Assembly: GCA_947457395.1 (NCBI GenBank) | Contig: CANGVA010000004.1 | Coordinates: 62,001 to 126,000, forward strand | Direction of reading: 5' to 3' | Length of the DNA: 64,000 nucleotides | DNA from: Bacteroidota bacterium | GTDB taxonomy: Bacteria > Bacteroidota > Bacteroidia > UKL13-3 | In this document: in pieces, positions 38,701 to 51,360 of the stretch | Numbering within the stretch: position 1 is the stretch's first letter | Layout of the letters: every line of letters begins with the position of its first letter | Made by a program: the position numbers and the translations under genes | The notes under the pieces: generated by a model | Database searches by the model: none | What the model was told of the DNA's origin: nothing | What the model saw: only the letters and a program-made list of their open reading frames with translations

Positions 38701-39521
38701 TCCTAGCTAATTATAAAAACAGGTTAAATCAGGAAATAGCTGACTTCAAACGCAAGGAATTTGCAGTATTAGTAGGTGATGAGTTGCCAACCGGAATTCT
38801 TAAAATGGCTAAGGTTTATATTGCCAATAAGCGTAAGCTCAAAGTGGGTGATAAGATGGCCGGTCGCCACGGTAATAAAGGTATTGTGGCACGTATCGTT
38901 CGTGATGAGGATCTTCCGTTTATGGAAGATGGTACGCCTGTAGATATCGTATTAAATCCGCTGGGTGTGCCATCGCGTATGAATCTTGGTCAGATTTATG
39001 AGACTGTTTTAGGTTGGGCTGGTAAAGAACTGGGTGTAAAATTTGCTACCCCAATTTTTGATGGTGCATCCGATGAGCAGGTTCTTGAATTCTGTCATAA
39101 GGCAGGCATTCCTGAGTATGGTAAAACATTTTTGCATGATGGATTATCAGGTGAGCGTTTCCACCAACCAGTTACTGTGGGTATAATTTATATGCTCAAA
39201 TTAGGTCATATGGTTGATGATAAAATGCACGCACGTTCTATCGGACCTTACTCACTTATCACCCAGCAGCCGTTGGGAGGTAAGGCACAATTTGGTGGTC
39301 AGCGTTTCGGTGAGATGGAGGTTTGGGCGTTGGAAGCATTCGGTGCAGCCAATATCCTGCAGGAAATCCTCACGGTTAAGTCTGATGATATCATCGGTCG
39401 TGCAAAAACCTACGAAGCCATTGTTAAAGGAGATAATCTACCACAGCCTGGTATACCGGAATCATTCAATGTATTGGTTCATGAGATGAGAGGTTTAGGT
39501 TTGGATATTACACTGGAGTAA
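35706..39521 (+). CDS. rpoB: DNA-directed RNA polymerase subunit beta
   Basis: 1271 residues, normal for Bacteroidota. The rifampicin-region [20 protein letters not shown] and [20 protein letters not shown] are intact, with no known resistance change visible by eye. GRHGNKGIV and the C-terminal [20 protein letters not shown] close the active-centre parts. The start codon is TTG ([14 protein letters not shown]), with no usable ATG nearby. An upstream attenuator-like hairpin and the low-efficiency start may both tune expression. Confidence 0.98.
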   Translation: MANKQINAGERINFTSVKKVIDYPDFLDVQLESFREFFQLDTTSESRANEGLFKVFQENFPITDTRNIFVLEFLDYFVDPPRYSIEECIERGLTYSVPLKAKLRLSCNDPEHEDFQTIVQDVYLGTIPYMTPSGTFVINGAERVIVSQLHRSPGVFFGQSYHTNGTKLYSARVIPFKGSWIEFATDVNNVMYAYIDRKKKFPVTTLLRAIGYETDKEILNLFDLAEEIKVSKSGLKKVLGRKLAARVLKTWVEDFVDEDTGEVVSIERNEVIIERDTILEDDHIDQIVDADVKTILLHKNESSHNDFAIILNTLQKDTANSGKEAHEHIYRQLRNADPPDEETARGVIDKLFFSDKRYDLGEVGRYRINRKLERTTSSEVRVLTKDDIVAIIKYLIELSNSRADVDDIDHLSNRRVRTVGEQLYSQFGVGLARMARTIRERMNIRDNEVFTPTDLINAKTLSSVINSFFGTNQLSQFMDQTNPLAEITHKRRMSALGPGGLSRDRAGFEVRDVHYTHYGRLCTIETPEGPNIGLISSLCVHAKINGMGFIETPYLKVTNGKVMVNEPVTYLSAEDEDGKTIAQSDAAYDDKGNFKEDRIKARYEGDFPMLEPEKLDFMDIAPNQIVSIAASMIPFLEHNDANRALMGSNMQRQAVPLLRPQAPIVGTGLEGRVARDSRTLIVAEGKGIVEYVDANEIRVRYEQSETEKLINFGNDSKSYKLIKFRRTNQNTCINLKPIVRKGDRVEKGQVLCEGYATEGGELALGRNLKVAFMPWQGFNFEDAIVISERVVKEDIFTSIHVTEFELEVRDTKRGEEELTNDIPNVSEEATKNLDENGLIRVGCEVSEGDILIGKITPKGETEPSPEEKLLRAIFGDKAGDVKDASLKAPPSSTGVVIDKKLFSRAKKEKLSKQEEKARVSKLQDEHEKQVKEIKATLVEKLFSVLSGKTSQGVFNVYNEELIPKGTKFTMKNLNDIDYTHINANNWTTDSEKNELVRYILANYKNRLNQEIADFKRKEFAVLVGDELPTGILKMAKVYIANKRKLKVGDKMAGRHGNKGIVARIVRDEDLPFMEDGTPVDIVLNPLGVPSRMNLGQIYETVLGWAGKELGVKFATPIFDGASDEQVLEFCHKAGIPEYGKTFLHDGLSGERFHQPVTVGIIYMLKLGHMVDDKMHARSIGPYSLITQQPLGGKAQFGGQRFGEMEVWALEAFGAANILQEILTVKSDDIIGRAKTYEAIVKGDNLPQPGIPESFNVLVHEMRGLGLDITLE

Positions 39522-39572
39522 TGCTTCAACAGTTAAGGCAACACATTCAATAAAAGTTAAGAACATAATTAT

Positions 39573-42500
39573 ATGTCTAGAAAAGATCAAAAGATCAAAA
39601 GTAATTTCACCAAAATCAGAATAGGACTTGCATCGCCTGAATCTATTTTGCAAAAATCACATGGTGAGGTGACCAAACCTGAAACAATCAATTACCGTTC
39701 TTTCAAACCTGAAATGGGCGGATTGTTTTGTGAAAGAATATTTGGTCCTATAAAAGATTACGAATGCCATTGCGGTAAGTATAAGCGTATTCGCTACAAA
39801 GGCATCGTATGCGATCGTTGCGGTGTTGAAGTAACAGAGAAGAAGGTAAGGCGCGAGCGTATTGGCCACATTAACCTGGTTGTGCCTGTAGCGCATATCT
39901 GGTATTTCCGTTCATTACCAAATAAAATCGGCTACCTGTTGGGTATTCCTACAAAGAAGCTCGATATGGTGGTTTACTATGAGCGGTATGTAGTATGCCA
40001 GCCGGGCATTAAAAATGCCGATGGTGTGCAGATGTATGATTTATTAACGGAAGAAGAGTACCTGGATATATTGGATTCACTTCCAAAAGAAAATCAACAT
40101 CTAGATGATGAAGATCCTAACAAATTCATTGCTAAAATGGGCGGTGATGCTTTATGGTTTTTGTTGTCTCGTATTAACCTCGATACCTTGTCTTATGATT
40201 TGAGGCATAAAGCACAAAATGAAACTTCACAGCAGCGTAAACAGGAAGCGTTAAAGCGCCTGAAAGTAATTGAAGGATTCCGTGCATCACAGGAGCATGG
40301 TGAAAACCGCCCTGAGTGGATGGTTGTAAAAATTCTTCCGGTTATTCCTCCTGAATTACGCCCACTTGTGCCTTTGGAAGGCGGTCGTTTTGCTACTTCA
40401 GATTTAAATGACCTGTATCGCAGGGTAATCATTCGTAACAATCGCTTAAAACGATTAATGGAAATCAAAGCCCCTGAGGTGATCTTACGTAATGAAAAAC
40501 GTATGTTGCAGGAAGCTGTTGATTCTTTGTTTGATAACACCAGACGTGTAAGTGCTGTGAAAACAGAAGGAAATCGCCCGTTAAAATCTTTAAGTGATAT
40601 GCTTAAGGGTAAGCAAGGCCGCTTCCGTCAAAACTTACTTGGCAAGCGCGTTGACTACTCCGGTCGTTCAGTTATCGTGGTGGGTCCAAATCTTAAACTC
40701 CATGAGTGCGGTATACCTAAAAACATGGCAGCTGAGTTATTCAAGCCATTCATTATACGTAAATTATTAGAGCGTGGCATTGTAAAAACTGTGAAATCTG
40801 CCAAGAAACTGGTAGATAGAAAAGAAGCTGTGATCTGGGATATACTTGAAAATATATTAAAAGGACATCCGGTGCTGCTTAACCGCGCTCCTACACTTCA
40901 TAGGCTGGGTATTCAATCTTTCCAGCCAAAGCTTGTAGAAGGCAAAGCTATACAGTTGCACCCACTGGTTTGTACAGGTTTTAATGCCGACTTTGACGGT
41001 GACCAGATGGCTGTTCACGTGCCACTTGGCAATGCTGCAATCCTTGAGGCGCAAGTGCTAATGCTTGCATCACACAATATCCTGAACCCTGCCAATGGTG
41101 CACCAATAGCAGTACCATCACAGGACATGGTGTTAGGTCTATACTATATCACCAAAGGACGTAAATCGGTTAAGGAGCATTTTGTTAAAGGTGAAGGTTT
41201 AACTTTCTATTCTCCCGAAGAAGCAATTATTGCTTTCAATGAAAGAAAAGTGGATCTGCACGCGTTGGTTAAATGCCGCGTAATGGTTAAAGAAGACGGT
41301 AAACTGGTTTCTAAATTAATTGATACAACCCTAGGACGCATTATCTTTAATCAGGTGGTGCCAACAGAATTTGGTTACATCAATGAAACTTTAACCAAGA
41401 AAAATCTTCGCGATATCATTGGTAACGTAATACGCTTAAGTGGTATGGACCGTGCTGCCAGATTCCTTGATGATATTAAGGATCTAGGCTACCACTATGC
41501 ATTCAGAGGAGGTCTTTCATTTAATCTTTCATATGTGATGATTCCTGCTGAAAAAGAAAAATTTGTGAAGCAGGCCATGGCAGAAGTGGAAGAAATATGG
41601 AGCAATTACAACAATGGTTTTATTACAAACAATGAGCGTTACAACCAGGTTATTGATATCTGGACACGTATCAACTCACGTTTGGCTGATACTTTATTAA
41701 AACAATTAAAAGAAGACCAACAAGGATTTAACCCAATTTACATGATGCTTGACTCCGGAGCACGTGGTTCAAAGGAGCAAATTCGTCAGTTGGGTGGTAT
41801 GAGGGGATTGATGGCGAAACCACAGAAAAATCTTTCAGGTGGAACCGGTGAGATTATTGAAAACCCAATCCTTTCCAACTTTAAGGAAGGTCTTTCAGTT
41901 ATTGAATACTTTATTTCAACACACGGTGCACGTAAAGGTCTTGCCGATACAGCTTTGAAAACTGCGGATGCGGGTTACCTAACTCGTAGGTTGCATGATG
42001 TAGCACAGGACGTTGTTGTAAACGAAGAAGATTGCGGAACGTTGCGTGGTATCATGATGTCTGCATTGAAAGACAATGAAGAAGTTGTAGAAACTTTATA
42101 CGAGCGTATTTTGGGTCGTACCAGTTTACATGATGTATATGATCCACTTTCCGGTGAACTCATTTGTCACTCAGGTGATGAAATTACAGAAGAGATTGCA
42201 ACAATAATTGAGGCTTCTCCAATTGAGCAGGTTGAAATCAGATCGGCACTTACTTGCGAAACCCAATTGGGTATTTGCGGCAAATGTTACGGAAGAAATC
42301 TTGCATCAGGCAGGATGGCTCAACGTGGAGATGCAGCGGGTGTAATTGCAGCGCAGTCTATTGGTGAGCCAGGTACGCAGTTAACCCTTCGTACATTCCA
42401 CGTGGGTGGTACTGCATCCAACATCGCTTCTGAATCGCAAATGAATGCAAAATTCGGGGGTATACTGGAGTTTGAAGAAATTAGAACAACCATCCTGAAC

Positions 42501-43862
42501 ACAGATGATGGTAAAGCTGAAGTAGTTTTAGGTCGTCAGGGTGAAATCCGTATTTTGGATGAAAATACTCGTCAGCCAATCATCACTGTTAATATTCCTT
42601 ATGGTGCGCATTTATTTGTTCAAAACGGGCAGAAAATTGCCAAAGGTGAACGCATCTGTACTTGGGATCCTTACAATGCGGTAATCATTTCTGAATTTGC
42701 CGGTAAAATTGCGTTTGAAAATATTATTGAAAACGTAACATACAAGGAAGAATCAGATGAACAAACAGGGCACAAAGAAAAGGTAATCATTGAGTCAAAA
42801 GATAAAACTAAGATTGCTTCCATTGTGATTATGGATGCCAAGCGCAAACCAATAAAAGAATATAACATGCCTGTAGGTGCCCATATTATTGTAGAGGAAG
42901 GGCATGCTATTAAAGCAGGTGAAATTCTGGTGAAAATACCTCGTGTGGTTGGTAAAACCCGAGATATTACAGGTGGCTTACCACGCGTTACTGAGTTGTT
43001 TGAGGCACGTAACCCATCAAACCCTGCGGTAGTTACTGAAATTGACGGTGTGGTTAGCTTTGGTGGCATTAAGCGTGGTAACCGTGAAGTAATCATTACC
43101 TCAAGAGATGGTGAGCAAAAGAAATACCTTGTTTCTTTATCAAAACACATACTTGTTCAGGAGAATGATTTTGTAAAGGCAGGTTCTCCATTATCAGATG
43201 GCTCTATCAGTCCTCAGGATATCCTTCGTATTGAAGGTCCTTCTGCTGTTCAGCGTTATATATTGAATGGTATCCAGGAAGTATACCGCTTGCAGGGTGT
43301 AAAAATCAATGATAAACATATAGAGATTATTGTTCGTCAAATGATGCAGAAACTGGAAGTTGAAGATCCGGGAGATACTTTATTCCTTGAAGGGGAGAAT
43401 GTTGACAGATGGTCATTCAAGAGAACCAACGACTGGATTTACGATAAGAAAGTGGTAATCGATTCTGGAGATTCTGCTACACTTAAAGCTGGTCAAATTG
43501 TGCATGTGCGCAGGTTACGTGATGAAAACTCTATGCTTAAACGTCAGGACAAAAAACTCGTGCAGGTGCGCGATGCTGTTCCTGCTACAGCAAGTCAGGT
43601 TATTCAGGGTATCACACGTGCATCACTAGGTACGCACAGCTTCCTGAGCGCAGCTTCGTTCCAGGAAACAACAAAGGTGCTCAATGAGGCAGCCATTTCA
43701 GGTAAGGTAGATCAGATGTTGGGTATTAAAGAAAACGTTATTGTTGGACATCAGATACCTGCCGGTACCGGTATGCGTGATTATGAAAAGCTGATTGTTG
43801 GATCACGTGAGGAATATGAGGCTTTGATGGCTTCTAAGGCAGAAACAGCAAAAGCTAACTAA
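39573..43862 (+). CDS. rpoC: DNA-directed RNA polymerase subunit beta'
   Basis: 1429 residues. The N-terminal zinc site [20 protein letters not shown] (about residues 66-85), catalytic [12 protein letters not shown] with the three Mg-binding Asp, the second zinc site ([16 protein letters not shown]), and trigger/bridge segments including [16 protein letters not shown] are all present. It lies 51 bp behind rpoB and is followed by a strong terminator. Confidence 0.98.
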   Translation: MSRKDQKIKSNFTKIRIGLASPESILQKSHGEVTKPETINYRSFKPEMGGLFCERIFGPIKDYECHCGKYKRIRYKGIVCDRCGVEVTEKKVRRERIGHINLVVPVAHIWYFRSLPNKIGYLLGIPTKKLDMVVYYERYVVCQPGIKNADGVQMYDLLTEEEYLDILDSLPKENQHLDDEDPNKFIAKMGGDALWFLLSRINLDTLSYDLRHKAQNETSQQRKQEALKRLKVIEGFRASQEHGENRPEWMVVKILPVIPPELRPLVPLEGGRFATSDLNDLYRRVIIRNNRLKRLMEIKAPEVILRNEKRMLQEAVDSLFDNTRRVSAVKTEGNRPLKSLSDMLKGKQGRFRQNLLGKRVDYSGRSVIVVGPNLKLHECGIPKNMAAELFKPFIIRKLLERGIVKTVKSAKKLVDRKEAVIWDILENILKGHPVLLNRAPTLHRLGIQSFQPKLVEGKAIQLHPLVCTGFNADFDGDQMAVHVPLGNAAILEAQVLMLASHNILNPANGAPIAVPSQDMVLGLYYITKGRKSVKEHFVKGEGLTFYSPEEAIIAFNERKVDLHALVKCRVMVKEDGKLVSKLIDTTLGRIIFNQVVPTEFGYINETLTKKNLRDIIGNVIRLSGMDRAARFLDDIKDLGYHYAFRGGLSFNLSYVMIPAEKEKFVKQAMAEVEEIWSNYNNGFITNNERYNQVIDIWTRINSRLADTLLKQLKEDQQGFNPIYMMLDSGARGSKEQIRQLGGMRGLMAKPQKNLSGGTGEIIENPILSNFKEGLSVIEYFISTHGARKGLADTALKTADAGYLTRRLHDVAQDVVVNEEDCGTLRGIMMSALKDNEEVVETLYERILGRTSLHDVYDPLSGELICHSGDEITEEIATIIEASPIEQVEIRSALTCETQLGICGKCYGRNLASGRMAQRGDAAGVIAAQSIGEPGTQLTLRTFHVGGTASNIASESQMNAKFGGILEFEEIRTTILNTDDGKAEVVLGRQGEIRILDENTRQPIITVNIPYGAHLFVQNGQKIAKGERICTWDPYNAVIISEFAGKIAFENIIENVTYKEESDEQTGHKEKVIIESKDKTKIASIVIMDAKRKPIKEYNMPVGAHIIVEEGHAIKAGEILVKIPRVVGKTRDITGGLPRVTELFEARNPSNPAVVTEIDGVVSFGGIKRGNREVIITSRDGEQKKYLVSLSKHILVQENDFVKAGSPLSDGSISPQDILRIEGPSAVQRYILNGIQEVYRLQGVKINDKHIEIIVRQMMQKLEVEDPGDTLFLEGENVDRWSFKRTNDWIYDKKVVIDSGDSATLKAGQIVHVRRLRDENSMLKRQDKKLVQVRDAVPATASQVIQGITRASLGTHSFLSAASFQETTKVLNEAAISGKVDQMLGIKENVIVGHQIPAGTGMRDYEKLIVGSREEYEALMASKAETAKAN

Positions 43863-43880
43863 GCAGTTAACAATACAATG

Positions 43881-43910
43881 AAAGCTGTCTCGAAAGAGAC
43901 AGCTTTTTTT
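43881..43910 (+). terminator. intrinsic terminator of the rpoBC operon
   Basis: AAAGCTGTCTC (43881-43891) pairs with GAGACAGCTTT (43896-43906) around a GAAA tetraloop, followed by T residues: a perfect 11-bp stem. Confidence 0.95.
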
Positions 43911-43917
43911 ATGTGTT

Positions 43918-44439
43918 TTATTGCTGATTTTCTTTAATCAGTGCATTAACAAGCCCAATACTTCTTCCCAAATCTCTTAACTCATCATCTAAATAATACA
44001 AATCAGCCTTCCCCATCCACTTTACATGCTGTTTTTTCCCTTCTTTAAATAAAACAGTAAACATTAACTGCTTAATTTCTTTACGCTTATAGCTATAATG
44101 GCTTATTTCCTGAGTGCCTGCCTTTGCTGTTTCACCGGTTCCACTTCCGATGAGTGTGTCAGCAGAAATGATGATATGCAGTATATAGTCCGTAGAGTCG
44201 TTTTGGGATATATTATATCTGGTTTTTTTCATTCGCTTCTCGCATATCTGCTGCATATAAGCGTTGAAGTCTGCTTTTAATAAATGCTGTGCGTGATTTT
44301 CAATATACACCCTGCAGCTCCCTTTGTCCGGTTGTTTCCAGAAATCAAATTTCATACGGTACCAATAGCGTTGCTGGCAAGCGCTCAAAGTAAGTGCTAA
44401 CAGAAGTAGCGCAACTAAGCCCGTATGTGTTTTATTCAT
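43918..44439 (-). CDS. hypothetical lipoprotein, 173 aa
   Basis: Signal peptide MNKTHTGLVALLLLALTLSA with lipobox LSAC; Cys21 would be lipidated, so the protein faces the periplasm or surface. The mature part is basic and strand-rich (DYILHIIISADTLIG, KQLMFTVLFKEGKKQHVKWM). I do not recognise a domain. A TAAATTTG box (minus strand, 44464-44457) stands about 18 nt before the ATG. It converges with rpoC. Function unknown. Confidence 0.75.
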   Translation of the reverse strand: MNKTHTGLVALLLLALTLSACQQRYWYRMKFDFWKQPDKGSCRVYIENHAQHLLKADFNAYMQQICEKRMKKTRYNISQNDSTDYILHIIISADTLIGSGTGETAKAGTQEISHYSYKRKEIKQLMFTVLFKEGKKQHVKWMGKADLYYLDDELRDLGRSIGLVNALIKENQQ

Positions 44440-44456
44440 GGTTTAATTAATGGATT

Positions 44457-44464
44457 CAAATTTA
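44457..44464 (-). promoter_or_regulatory. -7 box of the lipoprotein gene
   Basis: TAAATTTG on the minus strand fits TAnnTTTG, 17 nt before the start codon. No clear -33 element. Confidence 0.35.
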
Positions 44465-44507
44465 TGAATAGATGACGTGGTTTACCAATAAATACAAAAC
44501 CATTTAC

Positions 44508-44515
44508 TACTTTTG
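44508..44515 (+). promoter_or_regulatory. -7 box of the DUF3467 gene
   Basis: TACTTTTG fits TAnnTTTG and lies 19 nt before the ATG at 44535. No clear -33 element. Confidence 0.4.
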
Positions 44516-44534
44516 ACATTGAAAGCAAATTCAT

Positions 44535-44846
44535 ATGGAAAACCCAAACCCCAATCAAATTAATATTGAGTTAAGCGAAGAGATTGCTGAAGGTGTATAC
44601 TCAAATCTGGCCATTATTACTCATTCCAATGCAGAGTTTGTGGTAGACTTTGTGCGGATTATGCCCGGTGTGCCAAAGGCAAAGGTTAAATCCCGTATTA
44701 TTCTAACTCCGGAGCATGCCAAGCGCTTGCTAATGGCGTTAGGTGATAATATCAATAAGTACGAGGAAATGCATGGTGAGATTAATATAGGAGATGGATT
44801 TCCGCCCATCCCCATGAATTTTGGCGGGCCAACCGCTCAGGCATAA
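44535..44846 (+). CDS. DUF3467 family protein
   Basis: 103 residues. INIELSEEIAEGVYSNLAII and the later ILTPEHAKRLLMALGDNINKYE are the conserved parts of DUF3467, a small family found in Bacteroidota and a few other phyla, often next to rpoC. It has no signal peptide or membrane segment. The function is unknown; its place after the polymerase genes suggests, but does not show, a link to transcription. It has its own -7 box. Confidence 0.85.
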   Translation: MENPNPNQINIELSEEIAEGVYSNLAIITHSNAEFVVDFVRIMPGVPKAKVKSRIILTPEHAKRLLMALGDNINKYEEMHGEINIGDGFPPIPMNFGGPTAQA

Positions 44847-44933
44847 TCTTATAGCACATTGCCCCGCATTTACCTTACTTTTAGCAGGTACAGCCTGTTT
44901 ATAACTTGAATGTAGCAAAAAGCAAGGAAAGTA

Positions 44934-44941
44934 TATCTTTG
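44934..44941 (+). promoter_or_regulatory. -7 box of carA
   Basis: TATCTTTG, an exact fit to TAnnTTTG, 17 nt before the TTG start of carA. A TTG at 44906-44908 is 25 nt upstream, longer than the usual spacing. Confidence 0.5.
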
Positions 44942-44958
44942 CCAAAATCTAACCCATC

Positions 44959-46059
44959 TTGGACAAGCAAATCAAATTTCCCGCCACGCTGGTTCTTGCA
45001 GACGGAACCGCATTTACAGGAACATCCATTGGAAAAATTGGTACAACCACCGGTGAAATTTGTTTCAATACTGGTATGACCGGATACCAGGAAGTATTTA
45101 CTGATCCTTCTTATTTTGGTCAGATTCTGGTTCAAACCAATGTGCATATAGGCAACTATGGTATTCACACGGAAGAAGTGGAATCCGACTCTATAAAAAT
45201 TGCCGGTTTGGTGTGCAAGCAATTTAATGTTCCTTTCTCACGTAAAATGGCAGGGATGACTGTAGAAGATTATTTTGCAATACAAAACATTGTAGGTATA
45301 TCTGATATTGATACGAGGCAAATTGTGAGGCATGTGCGCAGCAAAGGTGCCATGAATGCTATCATTTCATCTGAGAACAAAAGTGTGGAAGAATTGAAAG
45401 CTGAATTGGCTAAAGTACCTTCCATGGCAGGCCTTGAACTTTCTTCGCATGTATCAACTCCACAAACCTATTTTATGGGAGATGATGGAGCGACTAAGCG
45501 GGTTGCTGTATTGGATCTTGGGGTAAAGAAGAATATTTTACGTAGCCTGGTAGAGCGCGACTGTTACTTAGCTGTTTTTAATGGTAAAACAGCTTTATCT
45601 GAAATGATGAAATTTAAGCCAGATGGATTCATGATTTCCAATGGGCCCGGTGATCCGGCTACAATGGATTATGCAGTAAACACAGTTAAAGAAATTCTTA
45701 AACAAAATATTCCATTATTTGGTATTTGCCTGGGTCATCAGATTTTGGCAGAGGCTAATGGTATCTCTACCTTTAAAATGCATAACGGCCACAGAGGATT
45801 GAATCATCCGGTTAAGAATATCATAACCGGTCATTGTGAGATTACCTCCCAAAACCATGGTTTTTCTGTGAATGCTGATGAGGTTAAAAATAATACTGAT
45901 ATAGCAATTACGCATATTAATCTCAATGATGATACCATTGAAGGGATTAAACTAAAGCATAAAAAGGCTTTCTCTGTGCAGTATCATCCGGAGGCTGCTC
46001 CGGGCCCGCATGATAGTAGATATCTGTTTGATGATTTTGTGAAACTGATGAAATCCTGA
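44959..46059 (+). CDS. carA: carbamoyl-phosphate synthase small subunit
   Basis: 366 residues. The N-terminal CPSase domain includes LADGTAFTGTSIG and EICFNTGMTGYQEVFTDPSY. The class I glutamine amidotransferase domain has the nucleophile Cys in LFGICLGHQI and the His/Glu pair in YHPEAAPGPHDS. It supplies ammonia from glutamine to CarB for pyrimidine and arginine synthesis. The start is TTG, preceded by a -7 box. carB is not nearby. The methyltransferase gene starts 4 bp after the stop. Confidence 0.96.
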   Translation: MDKQIKFPATLVLADGTAFTGTSIGKIGTTTGEICFNTGMTGYQEVFTDPSYFGQILVQTNVHIGNYGIHTEEVESDSIKIAGLVCKQFNVPFSRKMAGMTVEDYFAIQNIVGISDIDTRQIVRHVRSKGAMNAIISSENKSVEELKAELAKVPSMAGLELSSHVSTPQTYFMGDDGATKRVAVLDLGVKKNILRSLVERDCYLAVFNGKTALSEMMKFKPDGFMISNGPGDPATMDYAVNTVKEILKQNIPLFGICLGHQILAEANGISTFKMHNGHRGLNHPVKNIITGHCEITSQNHGFSVNADEVKNNTDIAITHINLNDDTIEGIKLKHKKAFSVQYHPEAAPGPHDSRYLFDDFVKLMKS

Positions 46060-46063
46060 TCAG

Positions 46064-48084
<2,021 letters not shown>

Positions 48085-48085
48085 T

Positions 48086-48115
48086 AAAAACGCCACCTAA
48101 TTAGGTGGCGTTTTT
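48086..48115. terminator. bidirectional terminator between eno and fabD
   Basis: AAAAACGCCACCTAA followed by its exact reverse complement: a perfect 30-bp palindrome with A-run and T-run at the ends, able to stop eno (plus) and fabD (minus) transcripts. Confidence 0.93.
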
Positions 48116-48138
48116 ATTATTAATTGAATTAATTTTCT

Positions 48139-49017
48139 TTATAGAGCAGCAGTTAATGCCTCTTTATGAATTTTCTTAACCAGACCTTGTAATACATTGC
48201 CAGGGCCGCATTCAATAAACTCAGTTGCTCCATCTGCAACCATTTGCTGCACACTTTGTGTCCACTTAACCGGTGCAGTTAGCTGTGCAATAAGATTTTT
48301 TTTAATGGCTGCCGTATCTGTTTCTGCTTTGGCAGTTACGTTTTGGTAAATCGGACAAACAGGAACAGAAAAGTTAGTTGAAAGAATAGCTTCCTGAAGC
48401 TCAAGTCTTGCTGGTTCCATCAGAGGAGAGTGGAATGCGCCTCCAACAGGCAATACCAGTGCACGCTTGGCTCCCGCAGCTTTTAGCAATTCGCACGCTT
48501 TATTAATACCGTTGATACTTCCGGAAATTACAAGCTGACCTGGGCAGTTATAATTGGCAGCTACAACCACATCATCTGATATGGCGGCACAAATTTCCTC
48601 CACTTTGGCATCATCCAAACCCAAAACGGCTGCCATAGTAGATGGCTGCAGTTCACATGCTTTTTGCATAGCCAGTGCACGCTTGTAAACCAGTATGAGT
48701 CCGTCTGAAAAGGTAAGAGTTTTATTTGCTACCAATGCAGAAAACTCTCCCAGAGAGTGGCCTGCAACCATATTCGGCTTAAAGTAGTCACCGGCAGCAA
48801 GTGCTTTGATTACGGAATGAATATAAATAGCAGGTTGGGTAACTTTGGTTTGTTTCAGTTCCTCGTCTGAACCGTTAAACATTAGATCAGTAATGGAAAA
48901 ACCAAGCAGTTCATTTGCCTGTTCAAACAAGGTTTTGGCCTCTTGGCTGCTTTCATAAAGGTCTTTACCCATTCCTGAAAACTGAGATCCTTGTCCCGGA
49001 AATACATATGCTTTCAT
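48139..49017 (-). CDS. fabD: malonyl-CoA:ACP S-malonyltransferase
   Basis: 292 residues. FPGQGSQFSGMGKDLY opens the fold, catalytic S88 lies in AGHSLGEFSAL, and His sits in GGAFHSPLM. It loads malonate from CoA onto acyl carrier protein for fatty-acid synthesis. It is monocistronic, away from other fab genes, and ends at the shared terminator with eno. Confidence 0.96.
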   Translation of the reverse strand: MKAYVFPGQGSQFSGMGKDLYESSQEAKTLFEQANELLGFSITDLMFNGSDEELKQTKVTQPAIYIHSVIKALAAGDYFKPNMVAGHSLGEFSALVANKTLTFSDGLILVYKRALAMQKACELQPSTMAAVLGLDDAKVEEICAAISDDVVVAANYNCPGQLVISGSINGINKACELLKAAGAKRALVLPVGGAFHSPLMEPARLELQEAILSTNFSVPVCPIYQNVTAKAETDTAAIKKNLIAQLTAPVKWTQSVQQMVADGATEFIECGPGNVLQGLVKKIHKEALTAAL

Positions 49018-49145
49018 ATGATGCGAATAAAATTAATTGTGCGAAGATGAAAAAATATTGCCAATACCATATAGTCTTTTTTACACGATAGAAGGTGAAA
49101 AAGATTAAACTGTTGAATACAGCAGCTAGGGTTGCGGTAGGGTGC

Positions 49146-49769
49146 TTATTTAAACGCTTTTAACTCACCAAACGCTTTAAGTAAGTCATTCATTGAGATA
49201 TTATGCTTGCGTTTACCAACCCAGATATCACAAGAGGTCGGTTCTGCTTGATAACTTTTTTTAGGGAAACTAAAATAAATACCATGTGCAAATGCATAAT
49301 CAATATAAACCACTTCACCGGTATTGGATTGAGCCTTCATGTATTTGTTTTTTATATCCGGCCAATTGGCTAGAAATAAATCACAATTTTCAGCTGGGAT
49401 ATGAGCAAAGAAAATGGATAAATCGCCTAATTGTCTAATAAAATCATTGCCCCTAACACGGTTATAAAGATCAGATACGTCAAAATGATAAAGGCTATCA
49501 TACATCATAAAAGGCTTAGCCACTTTGTGAGAACCAATTACCAGATATTTTGTGCTATCCTGAGTAAAGGCTACCAATTCAAGTTGAGACTTGTTCACTG
49601 ACTCCTGTTTACGGTAAAGCAACTTGCTCTTACTTTCGGTTGTTTGGCCATAAATATGCTTTTCTACATTATTTTTAATGTAGTAGTCGTATACGTTTGT
49701 TACAGAACTGCTGCAAGCTGCAATGCCAGCAATTAAAATGAATGCAAAAAAGCCCTGATATAACTTCAT
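49146..49769 (-). CDS. hypothetical lipoprotein, 207 aa
   Basis: Signal peptide MKLYQGFFAFILIAGIAA with lipobox IAAC (Cys19), followed by Ser-rich SSSVTNVYDYY. The mature region is globular without recognised motifs; LSIFFAHIPAENCDLFLANW and GIYFSFPKKSYQAEPTSCDI contain one Cys each that could form a disulfide. A TATATTTG box stands 20 nt before the ATG (minus strand). Function unknown; it stands alone between fabD and queD. Confidence 0.75.
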   Translation of the reverse strand: MKLYQGFFAFILIAGIAACSSSVTNVYDYYIKNNVEKHIYGQTTESKSKLLYRKQESVNKSQLELVAFTQDSTKYLVIGSHKVAKPFMMYDSLYHFDVSDLYNRVRGNDFIRQLGDLSIFFAHIPAENCDLFLANWPDIKNKYMKAQSNTGEVVYIDYAFAHGIYFSFPKKSYQAEPTSCDIWVGKRKHNISMNDLLKAFGELKAFK

Positions 49770-49788
49770 GAGTACTTACTTTATAAAT

Positions 49789-49796
49789 CAAATATA
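49789..49796 (-). promoter_or_regulatory. -7 box of the 207-aa lipoprotein gene
   Basis: TATATTTG on the minus strand fits TAnnTTTG, 19 nt before the start codon. Confidence 0.4.
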
Positions 49797-49863
49797 CAGA
49801 ATAGATTTCTAAAAAATAATGAGAACCTAGGGAGCCAGCACCTATCTTATAAACAGTGCTGTC

Positions 49864-50289
49864 TTACTCTCCATAATACTCTACAAATTGCCTTTCGGTT
49901 TCATAGAGTTTAATACAATGCAACTGGCCCCTGTCAATATGCGGTTCCAACTGATTCCAAATCTCAATAACAAGGTTTTCTATGGAGGCCATTTTACCTT
50001 GCATAAAGTCTACATCTTCATTGATATTTCTGTGGTCAAGCTTATCAATGATATACTCTTTCATAAGCCTTTTTAGTTTCTTTAAATCCAAGACCATTCC
50101 GGTTTCCGGATCTGCCTCACCTTTAACAGTTACGTAGATATCAAAGTTGTGCCCATGAAAGTGCTTATTGGCGCATTTGCCAAAAAAAGTTTCATTTTGC
50201 TCATCGGTCCAATTTGGATTATAGAGGCGGTGTGCCGCATTAAAATGCTCTTTGCGAGTAATATAAACGGTTTTTTTACGATTGTTCAT
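49864..50289 (-). CDS. queD: 6-carboxy-tetrahydropterin synthase / 6-pyruvoyl-tetrahydropterin synthase family
   Basis: 141 residues. The zinc-binding His are H20 (NAAHRL) plus H45 and H47 (HFHGHNF), the catalytic Cys is C39 in GKCANKHFHG, and the Glu lies near the end in LYETERQF. Members convert dihydroneopterin triphosphate to 6-carboxytetrahydropterin (queuosine route) or to 6-pyruvoyl-tetrahydropterin. No other queuosine gene is adjacent, so the pathway is inferred. The motif CxxxHxHGH fits QueD and PTPS alike. A TATATTTG box lies 20 nt upstream of the ATG. Confidence 0.88.
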   Translation of the reverse strand: MNNRKKTVYITRKEHFNAAHRLYNPNWTDEQNETFFGKCANKHFHGHNFDIYVTVKGEADPETGMVLDLKKLKRLMKEYIIDKLDHRNINEDVDFMQGKMASIENLVIEIWNQLEPHIDRGQLHCIKLYETERQFVEYYGE

Positions 50290-50309
50290 CCGAGTAAAAA
50301 TCGAGGTGA

Positions 50310-50317
50310 CAAATATA
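50310..50317 (-). promoter_or_regulatory. -7 box of queD
   Basis: TATATTTG on the minus strand, 20 nt before the ATG. It lies in the divergent region shared with hldD. Confidence 0.45.
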
Positions 50318-50367
50318 GGAATACTTATGGTCTTTCCTCATATACGGGCAAATAATAGCAGAATCGC

Positions 50368-50375
50368 TATTTTTG
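50368..50375 (+). promoter_or_regulatory. -7 box of hldD
   Basis: TATTTTTG fits TAnnTTTG and lies 19 nt before the hldD ATG. No good -33 TTG is visible. Confidence 0.45.
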
Positions 50376-50394
50376 AAAGCATAAGCTAAAATAA

Positions 50395-51360
50395 ATGATC
50401 ATAATAACAGGGGCCGAAGGCTTTATTGGTAGTTGTCTTGTTGCTCGCTTGAACGAGTTGGGATTTAATGACCTGGTGTTGGTAGATGATTTTACAACGG
50501 GTGACAGGGCTAAGAACCTTGTAGGCAAAAAGTTCAGTATAAAGGTGCATCGCAAGGAGTTATTTGATTGGCTCGATGCCAATGAAAAGCTGGTACAGTT
50601 CATTTTTCATATAGGTGCCCGAACAGATACTACAGAGAAGGACCAGCAGGTTTTTAAGGAACTGAACCTCGATTTTTCAACCAGATTGTGGAACGCATGC
50701 GTAAAATACGGTTTACCACTTGTTTATGCTTCTTCTGCTGCTACCTATGGGGATGGAGGTTTCGGATATGATGATGATGAAAACGGTTTGAGCAAGCTGC
50801 AACCCATGAATCCATATGGTATTTCAAAGAATGAATTTGATAAGTGGGCAGTTAGCCAATCAGATAAGCCTTTCTTTTGGGCCGGGCTTAAATTTTTTAA
50901 TGTTTATGGCCCCAATGAGTATCATAAAGGGAGGATGGCATCCGTTATATTACATGCCTTTCAGCAGCTAAGGGAAACAGGTAAAATTAAGTTATTTAAA
51001 TCACATAGGCCCGATTACGCCAACGGAGAGCAGAAACGAGATTTTATATACGTGAAAGACTTGACAGATGTTTGTGTTTATTTTATGCAAACCCGCAGCA
51101 AAAGCGGATTATATAACCTTGGAACAGGTACGGCTCGCACATGGAACGACCTTGCAACTGCTATTTTTTCAGCATTAAACAAGGATGTTCATATTGAGTA
51201 TGTAGATATACCGGAGGATATAAGAGATACCTATCAGTATTTAACACAAGCCAATATGCAAAAGCTGCTTGCTGCAGGCTACACTAAACCATTTACCCAG
51301 ATTGAAGCCGGTGTTGCCGATTATGTTAAGAATTATTTAGAACATCAGTTGTATTGGTAA
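50395..51360 (+). CDS. hldD: ADP-L-glycero-D-manno-heptose 6-epimerase
   Basis: 321 residues. NADP motif ITGAEGFIGSCLVARL, YASSAATYGDG, and the catalytic Y141-x3-K145 in NPYGISK. FNVYGPNEYHKGRMASV is the HldD-specific substrate loop. It epimerises ADP-D-glycero-heptose to the L-glycero form for lipopolysaccharide core. Its last 7 bp overlap the start proposed for the histidine kinase. Other nucleotide-sugar epimerases are close relatives, but the HKGRMAS signature favours HldD. Confidence 0.92.
   Translation: MIIITGAEGFIGSCLVARLNELGFNDLVLVDDFTTGDRAKNLVGKKFSIKVHRKELFDWLDANEKLVQFIFHIGARTDTTEKDQQVFKELNLDFSTRLWNACVKYGLPLVYASSAATYGDGGFGYDDDENGLSKLQPMNPYGISKNEFDKWAVSQSDKPFFWAGLKFFNVYGPNEYHKGRMASVILHAFQQLRETGKIKLFKSHRPDYANGEQKRDFIYVKDLTDVCVYFMQTRSKSGLYNLGTGTARTWNDLATAIFSALNKDVHIEYVDIPEDIRDTYQYLTQANMQKLLAAGYTKPFTQIEAGVADYVKNYLEHQLYW

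Noticed and set aside
39214-39489. 91-codon ORF inside rpoB in another frame
   Set aside because: Shadow of rpoB; the same applies to the many antisense ORFs in rpoB, rpoC, hppA and korA.
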